A stretch of DNA of 28,835 bases from Pelobacter sp. UBA5610 (GCA_002424645.1 DIKU01000011.1:39677-68511), one strand, 5' to 3'; positions 1-8,396 are shown, counted from the stretch's first letter. Numbers and translations: made by a program. The notes: generated from the letters alone by a model not told the origin.

Positions 1-848
1 ACGCCTTGCAGCAATTCGCCGTTGGTAACGCCGGTCGCAGCAAAGACCACATCGCCTTGAGCCATTTCTTCGGCGCTGTAGATTTTATCAAAATCGTCGA
101 TCCCCATGGTTCGGGCGCGGGCTTTTTCCTCCCGGTTCATAAAAACCAGGCGGCCCTGCATATCGCCACCCATGCACTTCAACGCTGCTGCAGCCAGCAC
201 ACCTTCGGGGGCCCCGCCGATTCCCATCATCATGTCGACGCCGCTGCCAAGAACCGTGGCGGCGATGGCAGGCGCGACATCGCCATCGGAAATCAGATGG
301 ATGCGGGCACCGGCTTTACGCACTTCGTTGATAATCTTTTCGTGGCGCGGCCGGTCGAGAATGACAACGGTCAGGTCTTCGACATAACAATTTTTGGCCT
401 GGGCTACCCGCTTAAGGTTTTCTTCAGGGGAAGCATTGAGGTCGATGCAACCGAAGGCCGCTGGTCCGACAGCAATTTTTTCCATGTACATGTCAGGGGC
501 GTGCAGGAACCCACCTTTAGGCGCCAGGGCGATGGTGGTAATCGCGCCGGTTTTGCCTTTGGCGCAAATGTTGGTACCTTCCAGCGGGTCAACGGCGATA
601 TCGACCTCCGGCGCACCGGAACAACCCCTGCCGACTTTTTCCCCTATATAGAGCATGGGCGCTTCATCCATTTCGCCCTCGCCAATAACAACCGTGCCGC
701 AGAACTCGATGGAATCGAGAGTGCGACGCATGGCATCGGTTGCAGCTTCGTCGGCGGCATCCTTGTTGCCTTTGCCAACCCAGCGGCCACAGGCCAAAGC
801 AGCGGCCTCGGTGACTCGAACCAGATCCATGGCTAAATTTCGTTCCAT
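1..848 (-). CDS. glpX: Fructose-1,6-bisphosphatase class II (GlpX), 3' end outside window
   Basis: Hydrolyses fructose 1,6-bisphosphate to fructose 6-phosphate, the committed phosphatase step of gluconeogenesis, in the cytoplasm. The frame reads without a stop from the ATG to the window edge, about 282 residues of a family usually 320-340 long, so only the C-terminus is missing. It begins MERNLAMDLVRVTEAAAL, typical of GlpX. The metal and substrate motifs are visible: GEGEMDEAP near residue 57, DPLEGTN near residue 85, and later ISDGDVAPAI and GIGGAPEGVLAA. The start is supported by AAGGAGG (read on the minus strand, 856-864) about eight bases upstream. It is divergent from the phosphodiesterase gene. 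Identity is near certain; whether it also acts on sedoheptulose bisphosphate cannot be told. Confidence 0.96.
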   Translation of the reverse strand, partial: MERNLAMDLVRVTEAAALACGRWVGKGNKDAADEAATDAMRRTLDSIEFCGTVVIGEGEMDEAPMLYIGEKVGRGCSGAPEVDIAVDPLEGTNICAKGKTGAITTIALAPKGGFLHAPDMYMEKIAVGPAAFGCIDLNASPEENLKRVAQAKNCYVEDLTVVILDRPRHEKIINEVRKAGARIHLISDGDVAPAIAATVLGSGVDMMMGIGGAPEGVLAAAALKCMGGDMQGRLVFMNREEKARARTMGIDDFDKIYSAEEMAQGDVVFAATGVTNGELLQG

Positions 849-894
849 ACCAGAAAACCTCCTTACGGTAAAGACTGCCGTTTGCAGCGGCGCC

Positions 895-923
895 ATCATG
901 ACAGAAAATGGTGGTAAAAACAA
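895..923 (-). promoter_or_regulatory. Possible sigma-70 promoter of glpX
   Basis: On the minus strand TTGTTT and CATGAT are separated by 17 bases, each with four or fewer mismatches to the -35/-10 consensus. The predicted start would leave a leader of about 40 bases before glpX. This is a by-eye match only. Confidence 0.28.
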
Positions 924-1064
924 GTTTTCGGACATACTTTGTGGATGCATATTGATTTTTGCATTTCATACAACCTTGACCTCAAGAAGTCACCGGCGCG
1001 ATGATGTCCGTTATGGGGCGCACTATGTATACACGTTGTGGCATGCAACAGAGAAGGATTTAAG

Positions 1065-1778
1065 ATGAAAAAAATAGTGATATGGGCTCACCGTGGCGCA
1101 TCCGGAGATGCCCCGGAAAACACGATGTCGGCTTTTCGCCTTGCAGAGAAGGCCGGTGCCGATGGTCTTGAGCTTGATGTGCGTCTGACCGCCGACGGGG
1201 TGCCGATGGTTCTGCATGATGATACCCTCGATCGTACGTCCGATGTTCAGGGGGCGTTGTCAGCCTTTTGCCGGAATGATTTGCAGCATGTCGATGGGGG
1301 CAGTTGGTTTGCGCCGCAATTTGCCGGTGAGGGTATCCCTGCCCTTGAGCAGGTTTTGCAGTGGGCTGAAGATCGATTGTATCTGAATGTAGAGATAAAG
1401 GAGTACGCCGCAGGCATGGCGGTAAAAGAACTCTTGGATCAATTCTCACGTTGCCGCGCACTGGTTTCCTCGTTTGATCATGAATTGCTCAAGGCGCTGC
1501 GAGTAAGCGCTCCGGAAATACCTCTTGGTTTTTTAAGTGAAACTTGCTGTTGGCACCAGCAGCTCTGCGATGCTGTGTCCTGTGGTGCCGAAAGTTTTCA
1601 CCCCCGTCAGGATCTGGTAACCCCCGAGCAAATAGCGCAATGCCACGCTTTGGGATTGAAGGTGTATCCCTGGGTGGTGGATGATGTAGCGCGTTTCAGA
1701 GCTTTGCTGCGCATGGGCGTTGACGGCGTATTCACCAATTACCCCGCACGCCTGCGCCAGTGTCAAGCCGATGTCTGA
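1065..1778 (+). CDS. Glycerophosphodiester phosphodiesterase family protein
   Basis: Cytoplasmic GDPD-type enzyme that would hydrolyse glycerophosphodiesters (phospholipid head-group remnants) to glycerol 3-phosphate and an alcohol. The 237-residue protein has the size of the short UgpQ-like class. It opens with the catalytic AHRG (His9, Arg10) and APENT. GLELDVRLT follows with metal ligands Glu36 and Asp38, then VLHDDTLDRT with the second catalytic His51, and a later LNVEIKE metal-ligand segment. There is no signal peptide or membrane segment. The ATG used here lies eight bases after GAAGGA; an in-frame GTG at 1038 exists but has no ribosome site and adds nothing conserved. It is followed by a terminator, so it is probably transcribed alone. 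Confidence 0.93.
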   Translation: MKKIVIWAHRGASGDAPENTMSAFRLAEKAGADGLELDVRLTADGVPMVLHDDTLDRTSDVQGALSAFCRNDLQHVDGGSWFAPQFAGEGIPALEQVLQWAEDRLYLNVEIKEYAAGMAVKELLDQFSRCRALVSSFDHELLKALRVSAPEIPLGFLSETCCWHQQLCDAVSCGAESFHPRQDLVTPEQIAQCHALGLKVYPWVVDDVARFRALLRMGVDGVFTNYPARLRQCQADV

Positions 1779-1863
1779 TGCTGTGACTTGCCCGGGTAAA
1801 TTGTTCTGCTACTGTTTATACTCTCTTTACAGCAGTTTCTTAGGACTTGTGGTCGTTATGGGG

Positions 1864-1891
1864 TGATGGAATGCACGGCCTGATTTATAAT
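1864..1891 (+). promoter_or_regulatory. Possible promoter with perfect TATAAT
   Basis: A perfect TATAAT (1886-1891) is preceded at 16 bases by a poor -35 (TGATGG). It points towards the HAD gene, but an intrinsic terminator sits about 40 bases downstream, so a transcript from here would meet it before the coding region. Confidence 0.3.
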
Positions 1892-1931
1892 CCATTGCAG
1901 GCTGTAGATATCCTGTCGGGCAAGGAGATAG

Positions 1932-1971
1932 GCGGACATGGATTGTGGTTATCGGTTTGTCCGCGGTTTTT
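1932..1971 (+). terminator. Intrinsic terminator downstream of the GDPD gene
   Basis: GCGGACA (1932-1938) and TGTCCGC (1958-1964) form a perfect 7-bp stem around a 19-base loop, followed by GG and five T. It probably ends the phosphodiesterase transcript. Alternatively it attenuates transcription into the HAD gene. Confidence 0.65.
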
Positions 1972-2024
1972 ATTCACAATAAGTGGCCGTTCCCTAAAGA
2001 GTAAACAGGCGTGAGGTGGTCAAC

Positions 2025-2669
2025 ATGTCCGCATATGGTAATGCACTCCGCTCCCTGGTCTTTGATCTGGATGGCACCTTGTATACCTGCAAGAAGCTTG
2101 GCGAGCAGATAGAAGAGGCGGCTGTTTATCTGGTGGCCACGAGTCGCGGTCTTTCCATGGAGCAGGGCCGTCGGGTATTGCACGATGCTCGCACCCTGTT
2201 GGCGGATACTCCCGATGATCTGCCCCCTTTGAGTCGGACCTGTCAGGAACTTGGGCTGGATCTGCGTGATTTTATCCGGGCGCTGGAGGAAAAAGTTTAT
2301 CCAGAGCGCTTCCTGAAACCCGACCCGAACCTGGGTGCGTTGCTGCGGTTTCTGCAGGAGCGTTATGATCTGTATATTTATACGAATAATGGCTTCTTTC
2401 TCGCGGGGCGAATTTTGGCCCTGCTGGGCGTGGATGATTGCTTTCGCCAGATCTACTCCCTTGAGTTTGCCTGGCGACCCAAGCCTGACGCCGAAGCATT
2501 GCAGTTGCTGCTGGCTGATATAGGCGGTTTGCCGGAAAGTTTTTTATTTGTTGGTGATCGTTATCATGTCGATTTGCGCGAACCAGAGAAACTTGGTATT
2601 CCGGTGTTTCCCGTGCATGCGGTTGACGATTTATTGAGGTTGCCGTCATTGCTGGGAATAACGTCCTGA
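2025..2669 (+). CDS. HAD-superfamily hydrolase, likely nucleotidase/phosphatase
   Basis: Haloacid-dehalogenase-type phosphatase of 214 residues, cytoplasmic. All four HAD motifs are present in order: FDLDGTLY (nucleophile Asp14, acid/base Asp16), the threonine motif in YIYTNNG (about residue 116), the lysine in RPKPDAEA (about 152), and GDRYHVDL (about 176). A helical cap lies between motifs I and II, as in subfamily I members such as pyrimidine 5'-nucleotidases and phosphoglycolate phosphatases. The substrate cannot be assigned from sequence. The ATG is chosen because GAGGTGG lies five bases upstream; an in-frame GTG nine bases earlier falls inside that ribosome site. It is preceded by a terminator and a possible promoter. 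Confidence 0.9.
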   Translation: MSAYGNALRSLVFDLDGTLYTCKKLGEQIEEAAVYLVATSRGLSMEQGRRVLHDARTLLADTPDDLPPLSRTCQELGLDLRDFIRALEEKVYPERFLKPDPNLGALLRFLQERYDLYIYTNNGFFLAGRILALLGVDDCFRQIYSLEFAWRPKPDAEALQLLLADIGGLPESFLFVGDRYHVDLREPEKLGIPVFPVHAVDDLLRLPSLLGITS

Positions 2670-2750
2670 CGGTTATTCTCAGCATGTTTATCGCACATAA
2701 GCATAGGATATAAACGGATGCATTCACCCAGAAAACCAGCGGAGGTATAA

Positions 2751-2978
2751 ATGAAACAACAGGTAATGGAAATTCTTGATAAGATTCGACCTTCTCTGCA
2801 GGCCGATGGTGGTGATGTTGAATTGGTCGATGTCAGCGAAGACGGCGTCGTAAAAGTGCGCCTCAAAGGCGCATGCAGTTCCTGTCCCATGTCCACCATG
2901 ACCCTCAAAATGGGTATCGAGAGAACTCTGAAGGCGCAAGTGCCTGGAATTAAGGAAGTCGTACGCGAAGAAGATTAA
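2751..2978 (+). CDS. NifU C-terminal-domain protein (Nfu-type Fe-S scaffold)
   Basis: Small 75-residue protein made only of the NifU C-terminal domain. Members carry or transfer iron-sulfur clusters in the cytoplasm, the cluster being held at the CxxC of a dimer. The motif is seen as GACSSCPMS with Cys42 and Cys45, after the conserved IRPSLQADGGDVELV. The usual N-terminal IscU-like part of full NifU is absent, which is normal for this short class. The start follows a strong GGAGG by six bases. There is about 80 bases between it and the HAD gene. It could be an essential housekeeping Fe-S factor in an anaerobe rich in Fe-S enzymes; the client proteins are unknown. Confidence 0.93.
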   Translation: MKQQVMEILDKIRPSLQADGGDVELVDVSEDGVVKVRLKGACSSCPMSTMTLKMGIERTLKAQVPGIKEVVREED

Positions 2979-3056
2979 ATCCTTGTCAGGTTGGCCGGAA
3001 ATGTCTGATTAGATTGCGCGGACTGGTAATTATTTATAGATAATGGGGAAGTCAAG

Positions 3057-3533
3057 ATGATGGATACGCTTGAAGGGCAGCAAGCCGCTGATTTTAAACT
3101 GGAAGGATCGGATAAGCAACGCCACGCGTTGACCGATTATGCAGGCAGGACCGTGGTACTTTATTTCTATCCCAAGGACAACACTCCCGGTTGCAGCAAG
3201 GAGGCCTGTTCATTTCGGGATCTTCATGCCGAGTATCTGCAGCAGGATGTCGTTTTGCTGGGCGTCAGTAAAGACAGCCTTGCGTCCCATGACCGTTTCA
3301 TCGAAAAGTTCGGCCTGCCCTTTGTTCTGTTGTCCGACCCGGACGCCGAAATGATGAAAGCGTATTCCGCTTTTGGAGAAAAGACCATGTACGGCAAAAA
3401 GGTCATGGGGACGATTCGTTCGACGGTGGTCATCGGCCCGGACGGCACAATTGTGAAGCATTGGCCGAAGGTCAAAAAGGCCGAAACCCATCCGCTTGAA
3501 GTTCTGGAGTTTTTACGTAGTTGGCAAGCCTGA
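3057..3533 (+). CDS. bcp: Thioredoxin-dependent peroxiredoxin, BCP/PrxQ type
   Basis: Cytoplasmic thiol peroxidase that reduces hydrogen peroxide and organic hydroperoxides using thioredoxin. It has 158 residues, the normal BCP length. The active site reads YPKDNTPGCSKEAC: peroxidatic Cys46 in the TPGC motif and a second cysteine five residues on (Cys51), the usual resolving position in atypical 2-Cys PrxQ. Later features include LGVSKDSLASHDRF, YGKKVMGTIRSTVVI and the C-terminal LEVLEFL. The first of two adjacent ATGs is taken because GGGGAAG lies five bases upstream. The gene is followed by a repeat and then an intrinsic terminator. Confidence 0.95.
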   Translation: MMDTLEGQQAADFKLEGSDKQRHALTDYAGRTVVLYFYPKDNTPGCSKEACSFRDLHAEYLQQDVVLLGVSKDSLASHDRFIEKFGLPFVLLSDPDAEMMKAYSAFGEKTMYGKKVMGTIRSTVVIGPDGTIVKHWPKVKKAETHPLEVLEFLRSWQA

Positions 3534-3573
3534 CGGCCCCTGAATCTGTGCCGGCTTATAGAGTCTTGCTTTT

Positions 3574-3648
3574 ACCGCAGAGGGCACCGAGACCGCAAAG
3601 AGAACCTTTTTTAAAATTGGATTCCTCGCGCGCATTGCGTTCTCGGTG
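3574..3648. repeat. Degenerate palindromic intergenic repeat
   Basis: Starts with ACCGCAGAG, GGCACCGAG and ACCGCAAAG in tandem, and ends with an inverted copy. CACCGAGACCGCAA (3585-3598) matches the complement of 3635-3648 over 14 bases with one mismatch. This pattern of ACCGCAGAG-like units facing their complements resembles a dispersed intergenic repeat that I recall from deltaproteobacteria and other bacteria. That family assignment is from memory and not tested here. Confidence 0.5.
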
Positions 3649-3694
3649 GTGAAATGTTTTTGCTGTGAGATTTTACGAACGTGGTTCAGAAAAT

Positions 3695-3730
3695 GCCCGG
3701 AGCAGGTAGTAACCTGTACCGGGCTTTTTT
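3695..3730 (+). terminator. Intrinsic terminator downstream of bcp
   Basis: GCCCGG (3695-3700) pairs with CCGGGC (3719-3724). Inner arms CAGGT/ACCTG extend the stem after a two-base internal loop, and six T follow (3725-3730). It lies between convergent bcp and the FadL-type gene and acts clearly in the plus direction. Confidence 0.85.
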
Positions 3731-3760
3731 AACTGGGCGGACCTTTTGATTCTATAAATA

Positions 3761-5008
3761 CTAAAAGACACAGGTCAGGCTGACGCCGATCAAGTGCAGG
3801 TAGTTTTCGTATTCACCGTTGGCGGTACTGCCGTACAGATTGGTCGTTTTGTCGCGATCATCCTGCAGCTGGAAACCGTAAGCCAAAGCCAACTTGATGT
3901 TTTCAACGGACAGTTCGGCCCCGGCTGTAAAAAGGTGGGTATCGGAGTCGGGGATGGCCGGTTCGAAGGTGCTGTCGGGGATGGGGTTCTGACCGTAGAG
4001 ATATCCGGCCATCACCGCCAGTCGCTTGTTGAGGTGGTACTTGGTGCCGACATTGTAGGCCCAGGTGTCGTGCCAATTACGCGGTGCCACGGTCACTGTC
4101 TCCCCTCCAACCGGCTCGTCCAGGCGAATCTTCAGATATTGAAAAGATGACCAGTTCTCCCAACGCAGCCCCGCCTCGACCACCCATGCCGGAGAGATAT
4201 GGTAGGCCAGGCCGGCAGTGACCTGCTGGGGAAGGGTGATGGATGCCTGGCCGCCGGTGCCTGGGAAAAGGAAGGCCAGCGGCGCAGCGGTTCCGGGGAT
4301 GTCGAACCTGGCGCGTCCGTCGATATCCACTTGGATTTCGCTGCGGTAGCCAGCGCCGAAGGACAAAGAGTCGGTCAAGTTGACCAGCAGGCCGACGTTG
4401 AATCCCACTCCCTCGCCGTCGCCAGCAAACTCCTGGCCTATTTCCCCAAAAGGCCCTCCGTCAATTTTGTTTTTGAGTTTGGCATCCAGCAACAGGATGT
4501 CCAACCCGGCGCCAATGGACATGCGCGGCGAGACCCTGTAGGCAAGCGTCGGATTAATATTGAAAGTGGTAATGCGGGATTTGGTGGCGATAAAACGCCC
4601 CTCCCAGTCGCTATCCCAGATCGTTCCCAAACCGAAAGGGTTGTAAACTCCGAGCCCGGCGCTGAAGCGATTATCGAATTGGTGGGTAAGGTAAAAGGTG
4701 CTGGGGAAATATGCCGTATCTTCATTGTCCCATGTCTGTCCCGAGATACTCGTGAAATCGCGAGACGGCAATACGGCTGTGGTGCCGATTTCTACCTGGG
4801 TGCCCGACAGTTCGGTAAGCAGGGCAGGGTTGAAAAAAACCGCCGATGGTCCATCGGCATGGGCCGTGACAGCATTGGCCTGGCCAAGCGCGTCCGCACC
4901 CTGGGTAAAGATGCCAAAGCCTGAGGCGGATGCGGTTTGTGTGGCGCCCATTGCAAGACATGCCACAAGCGTCAGAATGTGAAAAGATCCCTTTAAAGTA
5001 ATATTCAT
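3761..5008 (-). CDS. FadL/OmpP1-family outer-membrane transport protein
   Basis: Outer-membrane beta-barrel of the FadL/TodX family, which lets hydrophobic compounds such as long-chain fatty acids or hydrocarbons cross the outer membrane. The 415-residue protein has a signal peptide of about 28 residues (Lys6, hydrophobic ILTLVACLAMG, cleavage after ASA). The mature start SGFGIFTQGADALGQANA is the FadL N-terminal hatch signature, followed by DGPSAVFFNPALL with the family's NPA motif. The rest alternates in strand-like fashion with many aromatic residues and ends in Phe, as outer-membrane barrels do. ATG at 5008 is preferred over one four codons upstream because GGTGG lies just before it. The substrate is unknown. 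It is divergent from the methyltransferase. Confidence 0.92.
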   Translation of the reverse strand: MNITLKGSFHILTLVACLAMGATQTASASGFGIFTQGADALGQANAVTAHADGPSAVFFNPALLTELSGTQVEIGTTAVLPSRDFTSISGQTWDNEDTAYFPSTFYLTHQFDNRFSAGLGVYNPFGLGTIWDSDWEGRFIATKSRITTFNINPTLAYRVSPRMSIGAGLDILLLDAKLKNKIDGGPFGEIGQEFAGDGEGVGFNVGLLVNLTDSLSFGAGYRSEIQVDIDGRARFDIPGTAAPLAFLFPGTGGQASITLPQQVTAGLAYHISPAWVVEAGLRWENWSSFQYLKIRLDEPVGGETVTVAPRNWHDTWAYNVGTKYHLNKRLAVMAGYLYGQNPIPDSTFEPAIPDSDTHLFTAGAELSVENIKLALAYGFQLQDDRDKTTNLYGSTANGEYENYLHLIGVSLTCVF

Positions 5009-5063
5009 GGTTGCCACCATAGTTAAAAATAAACAATAATGCAGGTTTGCAGATGATCTTAAG

Positions 5064-5091
5064 ATTGAAGTATGGCAATCTCCAAAGTCAA
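5064..5091 (-). promoter_or_regulatory. Possible promoter of the FadL-type gene
   Basis: On the minus strand TTGACT (5091-5086) and TTCAAT (5069-5064) are 16 bases apart. The implied leader is about 50 bases and AT-rich. Confidence 0.35.
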
Positions 5092-5174
5092 GAAACTATA
5101 GCCAGTTTTACCGCTGAATATTGATTATTTTTTGCTTACATGAAACGCGGTTGCGCTTCTTTTATGGAGTTATA

Positions 5175-5987
5175 ATGGGAAACAACTCTTCTTATCTGAT
5201 GGAAAATGACCAGGAAGCAAAGCGTCTCGATCTTAAAACCGATCAAGCTCGTCTGGAGCAACAGGCCAGGTGGGCGGGGATTCGACCAGGAATGCGCGTA
5301 GCGGATGTCGGTTGTGGTAGTGGCAAGACCAGTTTTTTTCTCCATCAGCTGGTGCAGGACGGAGGAGAGGTTCTGGGAATTGATGCTTCGACCGAGCGGA
5401 TTGACCATGCACGCAATACTTACCAGGCAGATGGTCTGAACTTTGTCTGTCGTGATTTCTACACGCCCATGGCAGATCTGGGGCAGTTTGATTTTATCTG
5501 GGTGCGTTTTGTTCTGGAATATCATCGTCGCGATGCCGCCAAAATCGTGGAAAATCTGATGCATATTCTGAAGCCTGGCGGAATCCTGTGTCTGATCGAC
5601 CTGGATCATAACTGCCTTAATCACTATGGTATGCCACCCCGGCTTGAAAAGGCCCTGGCGGAAATCATGGACCTGCTGGAAGCCAAAGCCAACTTTGATC
5701 CCTTTATGGGGCGAAAGCTTTACAGTTTCCTTTATGATCTTGGCTGTGCAGAGATCGATGTGCAACTTGCAGCGCATCACCTTATAGCCGGCAAGCTTAA
5801 TGATGTGGACGCCTATAACTGGTTGAGCAAAGTGGATGTGGCCGTTCAGAACAGTGGGTATGGTTTTCCGGAATATGGAGGGGGATATCAAGAGTTCAGG
5901 GAAGAGTTTAAGCAGTTTTTTGAAGATCCCAGGCGTTTTACCTATACCCCGTTAATCGCTTGTCGCGGCATTAAGCCACGATGTTGA
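5175..5987 (+). CDS. Class I SAM-dependent methyltransferase
   Basis: A 270-residue cytoplasmic protein with a Rossmann methyltransferase core. The SAM-binding motif I is VADVGCGSGKT (about residues 42-52), the acidic end of strand 2 is VLGIDAS (Asp70), and motif II/III falls in FDFIWVRFVLEYH and LKPGGILCLIDLD. The C-terminal third (about 170-270) is not a recognisable substrate domain. The target molecule is unknown. The ATG is chosen because GGAG lies six bases upstream; an in-frame ATG 18 codons earlier would add a hydrophobic tail with no ribosome site. It is separated by a divergent spacer from the FadL-type gene and ends next to a strong hairpin shared with the convergent c-di-GMP operon. 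Confidence 0.85.
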   Translation: MGNNSSYLMENDQEAKRLDLKTDQARLEQQARWAGIRPGMRVADVGCGSGKTSFFLHQLVQDGGEVLGIDASTERIDHARNTYQADGLNFVCRDFYTPMADLGQFDFIWVRFVLEYHRRDAAKIVENLMHILKPGGILCLIDLDHNCLNHYGMPPRLEKALAEIMDLLEAKANFDPFMGRKLYSFLYDLGCAEIDVQLAAHHLIAGKLNDVDAYNWLSKVDVAVQNSGYGFPEYGGGYQEFREEFKQFFEDPRRFTYTPLIACRGIKPRC

Positions 5988-5996
5988 TGTGGTTCT

Positions 5997-6031
5997 CTCA
6001 CCCTCATGGGGGGATGCCCTATGAGGGTGAG
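5997..6031. terminator. Perfect 11-bp hairpin between convergent genes
   Basis: CTCACCCTCAT (5997-6007) and ATGAGGGTGAG (6021-6031) are exact inverted copies; an inner GGG/CCC extends the stem past one bulged base. There is no T run on either side, so it may be a bidirectional transcript end or RNA-stabilising structure rather than a classical intrinsic terminator. Confidence 0.55.
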
Positions 6032-6045
6032 GGGGCTTGATGACA

Positions 6046-8361
6046 TCAGCAGGTCAGGCCAGCCTCTGCTGAAGTGCGGCGGACATGGGTGCCTATAAAC
6101 TGCGCCAATGCTCCGAGATGTTTTTGATCGAGATTCGTAAAGGCGATACCGAAACCGGCCGGGAAGATCGCCTTTCGGGGCAAACACTGATGGTTGACCC
6201 ATACGACGCGACCACTGATCTCCATGGGGGTGGCGCAATCATCGGGCAAGTTGAACAGAAGCTTTAGCGTGTTTCCTTCCCGGATGGAAAGATCCGAAGC
6301 GGCAAACAGGCCGCGAACGCTGATGTCGGCCGACGTTGCCTTCCAGTGTTTTCCCTGATAATCGATGGTTACCTCCGTGGAACATGGGATCCGGACACTT
6401 GCACGTGAGGTGTGAATGCCTGACCGTTCCATGGCTTTCAACTCGCAGGCATGATCCCGTTCAAAATATCGCAAAAACGCATCCACGATCTCTGCATCCA
6501 GATGTATTCCTTGTTCCTTGCGAAGCTCCTTGATCGCAACTTCGATGGGCATGGGTTCGCGGTAATGGCGTTTTGAGGTTATCGCCTCGAAGAAGTCAGC
6601 GACGGCAATAATCTTGGCTCCCAAGGGGATATCTTGGGCGGTCAGCCCATCAGGATAGCCACTGCCATCGATTTTTTCGTGGTGCGCGCCAGCGATCGCC
6701 GGCACCTCTTTATAGATCCCCTCAAAGTGAATGCTTTCCAATATGGTTCTGGTCTGTTCCGCATGCGTTTTAACTTTGGCGTATTCTGTGGCCGACAAAC
6801 GTCCCGGTTTTTTAAGGATAGCGTCAGGAACGGCGATCTTACCGTAATCATGCAACAGAGAGGCGACGCGAATTTTTTCACATTCATCCTCGGAAAGGGC
6901 CAGCTCCTGGCAGATTCCCAATGTGAATTCGGTGACTCTCTCAGAGTGGCCGGCGGTCAGAGGATCACGGGCATCAATGGTTGCCGCAAGGGCATGCAGT
7001 GTCGAATTGAACTGTTGTTTGCGGCTTTGGAGCAGTTGGGCGTTACGGATGCTGATACCGATGATGGGAGCAATGCCACAAAGAAGGGTCAGGTCGCTTT
7101 TAAGCAAGGGGCGTTTGGTTGTAACGTTATCGACCGCCAGGATACCAATGGCTTCGTAGTCGTAGATAATGGGGCAGCAAAGAAAAGATTTAACCCCCAT
7201 TTTTTTTGCAAACTCGAGACTCCGGGGTGAAAGATCTTCTTGTATATCATTGATGTTGTTGACAAGAAGTGGTTTTTTCTCTCTGAAGGAGACAACAAAC
7301 GCGCCTTTTGAATCCGGATTGTCCAGGTGGAAAAGGGTTTTTTTCAGCAACCCTTCCATCTTTTTTGAATAACCATATCCGCCCTCGAATGACAGGCAGG
7401 TTTTTTCAGGGTTGGACAATAAAACAAACCCCCTGTCAAAGTCGAGGCTCTCTTGAAAGTTATCGATAAGACTTTGGAGAATATCATTTATGGTGATTTC
7501 TTTACTGATACTTTGAGAAATGGCATTGGTTAACAACGCGTTATTATAGTTGTTCTCAATTTGGTCAAGAAGCGTTCCGGAAGAAAGCCTGAGCGACTCC
7601 ATGCTGTTCCAGGCGGTTTGTTTTTCCTTTTTTTCCAGCACAATCCAGGATGTAAGAAAAGCGATGAACCCGCCAAGTGCGAGGAGGTGGAAATTCTGGA
7701 ACGTTTTTGAGAAGAACGGTGCGAGGAAAAAGGTTCCGCTGAAAAAAAGACACGCTGTTCTGAATGTTTTTAGTAATACGAACTCTTCGGGATTCCAGGA
7801 AATGACGTAACGACAGCACTGCCCCCCGCGAAAGATACACTCTGTGTGTTCAATCTCCGGGAATTTGTGGCGAAACAGGTAGGAAATCGCCTCAAAAAAA
7901 CCGATGCGATTTTGGCACTGAAAATCACGCTCCTGCACACCGGGGTACGGCGTGACAATGATTTCAATTTTGTTGTTATCCAGGCGACGCGACTCGTATT
8001 TTGCTGAACGCGTAAAGTTGGAGGCCGCTTTGCCGATCCATTCGTATACCCTGTGAGGCCCCAAAAACCCCAATACGTATTGATGTATGACCGTATTGGC
8101 CTCTGGAGAAGCTGCATAGCGGCCTGCTTCTCTGGCAATATTTTTGTTGTCTGTCAGTTCCCCAATTTTATCGAAAAAGGCATTGACCTGTTCTTGCGTA
8201 AACCAGTGCCACTGATCAGCCACTTCGTACGGCTGCATGTTGGCATGGGACAAAAGTTGCGGAATGTTTATTTTAGGATAATGGTTTTTAAGTAGACGCA
8301 GATAGGGGTCGATGATTCGGCTATTGTATAGATGCTTTTTCGAAAGGTCTTCAGAATTCAT
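6046..8361 (-). CDS. Membrane HD-GYP phosphodiesterase with V4R-like, GAF and PilZ domains (copy A)
   Basis: Predicted c-di-GMP phosphodiesterase of 771 residues. Residues 1-190 form a V4R-like sensory region with Cys149, His172, Cys175 and Cys183, all kept in its paralogue. Two hydrophobic segments (about 195-217 and 224-242) suggest an inner-membrane hairpin. A GAF domain follows (about 285-440). The HD-GYP domain (about 450-635) has GHSERV, LLHDYGKI (His504-Asp505), HHEKIDGSGYP (His560, His561, GYP at 568-570) and ADFFEAIT, so it looks catalytically intact. A C-terminal PilZ domain (about 648-760) keeps RASVR (653-657) and DISVRG (679-684), the c-di-GMP-binding signature. It is last in a three-gene operon, 35 bases after the PilZ-acyltransferase gene. 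The ribosome site is weak (GAAGA). The input signal is unknown. Confidence 0.9.
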   Translation of the reverse strand: MNSEDLSKKHLYNSRIIDPYLRLLKNHYPKINIPQLLSHANMQPYEVADQWHWFTQEQVNAFFDKIGELTDNKNIAREAGRYAASPEANTVIHQYVLGFLGPHRVYEWIGKAASNFTRSAKYESRRLDNNKIEIIVTPYPGVQERDFQCQNRIGFFEAISYLFRHKFPEIEHTECIFRGGQCCRYVISWNPEEFVLLKTFRTACLFFSGTFFLAPFFSKTFQNFHLLALGGFIAFLTSWIVLEKKEKQTAWNSMESLRLSSGTLLDQIENNYNNALLTNAISQSISKEITINDILQSLIDNFQESLDFDRGFVLLSNPEKTCLSFEGGYGYSKKMEGLLKKTLFHLDNPDSKGAFVVSFREKKPLLVNNINDIQEDLSPRSLEFAKKMGVKSFLCCPIIYDYEAIGILAVDNVTTKRPLLKSDLTLLCGIAPIIGISIRNAQLLQSRKQQFNSTLHALAATIDARDPLTAGHSERVTEFTLGICQELALSEDECEKIRVASLLHDYGKIAVPDAILKKPGRLSATEYAKVKTHAEQTRTILESIHFEGIYKEVPAIAGAHHEKIDGSGYPDGLTAQDIPLGAKIIAVADFFEAITSKRHYREPMPIEVAIKELRKEQGIHLDAEIVDAFLRYFERDHACELKAMERSGIHTSRASVRIPCSTEVTIDYQGKHWKATSADISVRGLFAASDLSIREGNTLKLLFNLPDDCATPMEISGRVVWVNHQCLPRKAIFPAGFGIAFTNLDQKHLGALAQFIGTHVRRTSAEAGLTC

Positions 8362-8396
8362 TTATAAATCTTCGAATGGGTTCTGTTCATCTATCG

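Noticed and set aside
6..836. Long plus-strand open frame of 276 codons
   Set aside because: It is antisense to glpX, which has full family motifs in the opposite strand; the plus-strand translation has no family features.
3541..3694. Possible c-di-GMP riboswitch suggested by GCAAAG near 3595
   Set aside because: The surrounding bases do not fit the GEMM consensus, no gene follows on the plus strand, and the palindromic-repeat reading explains the sequence better.
4199..4924. Plus-strand open frame of 241 codons opposite the FadL-type gene
   Set aside because: No ribosome site or recognisable domain, while the minus strand encodes a signal peptide and FadL signatures.
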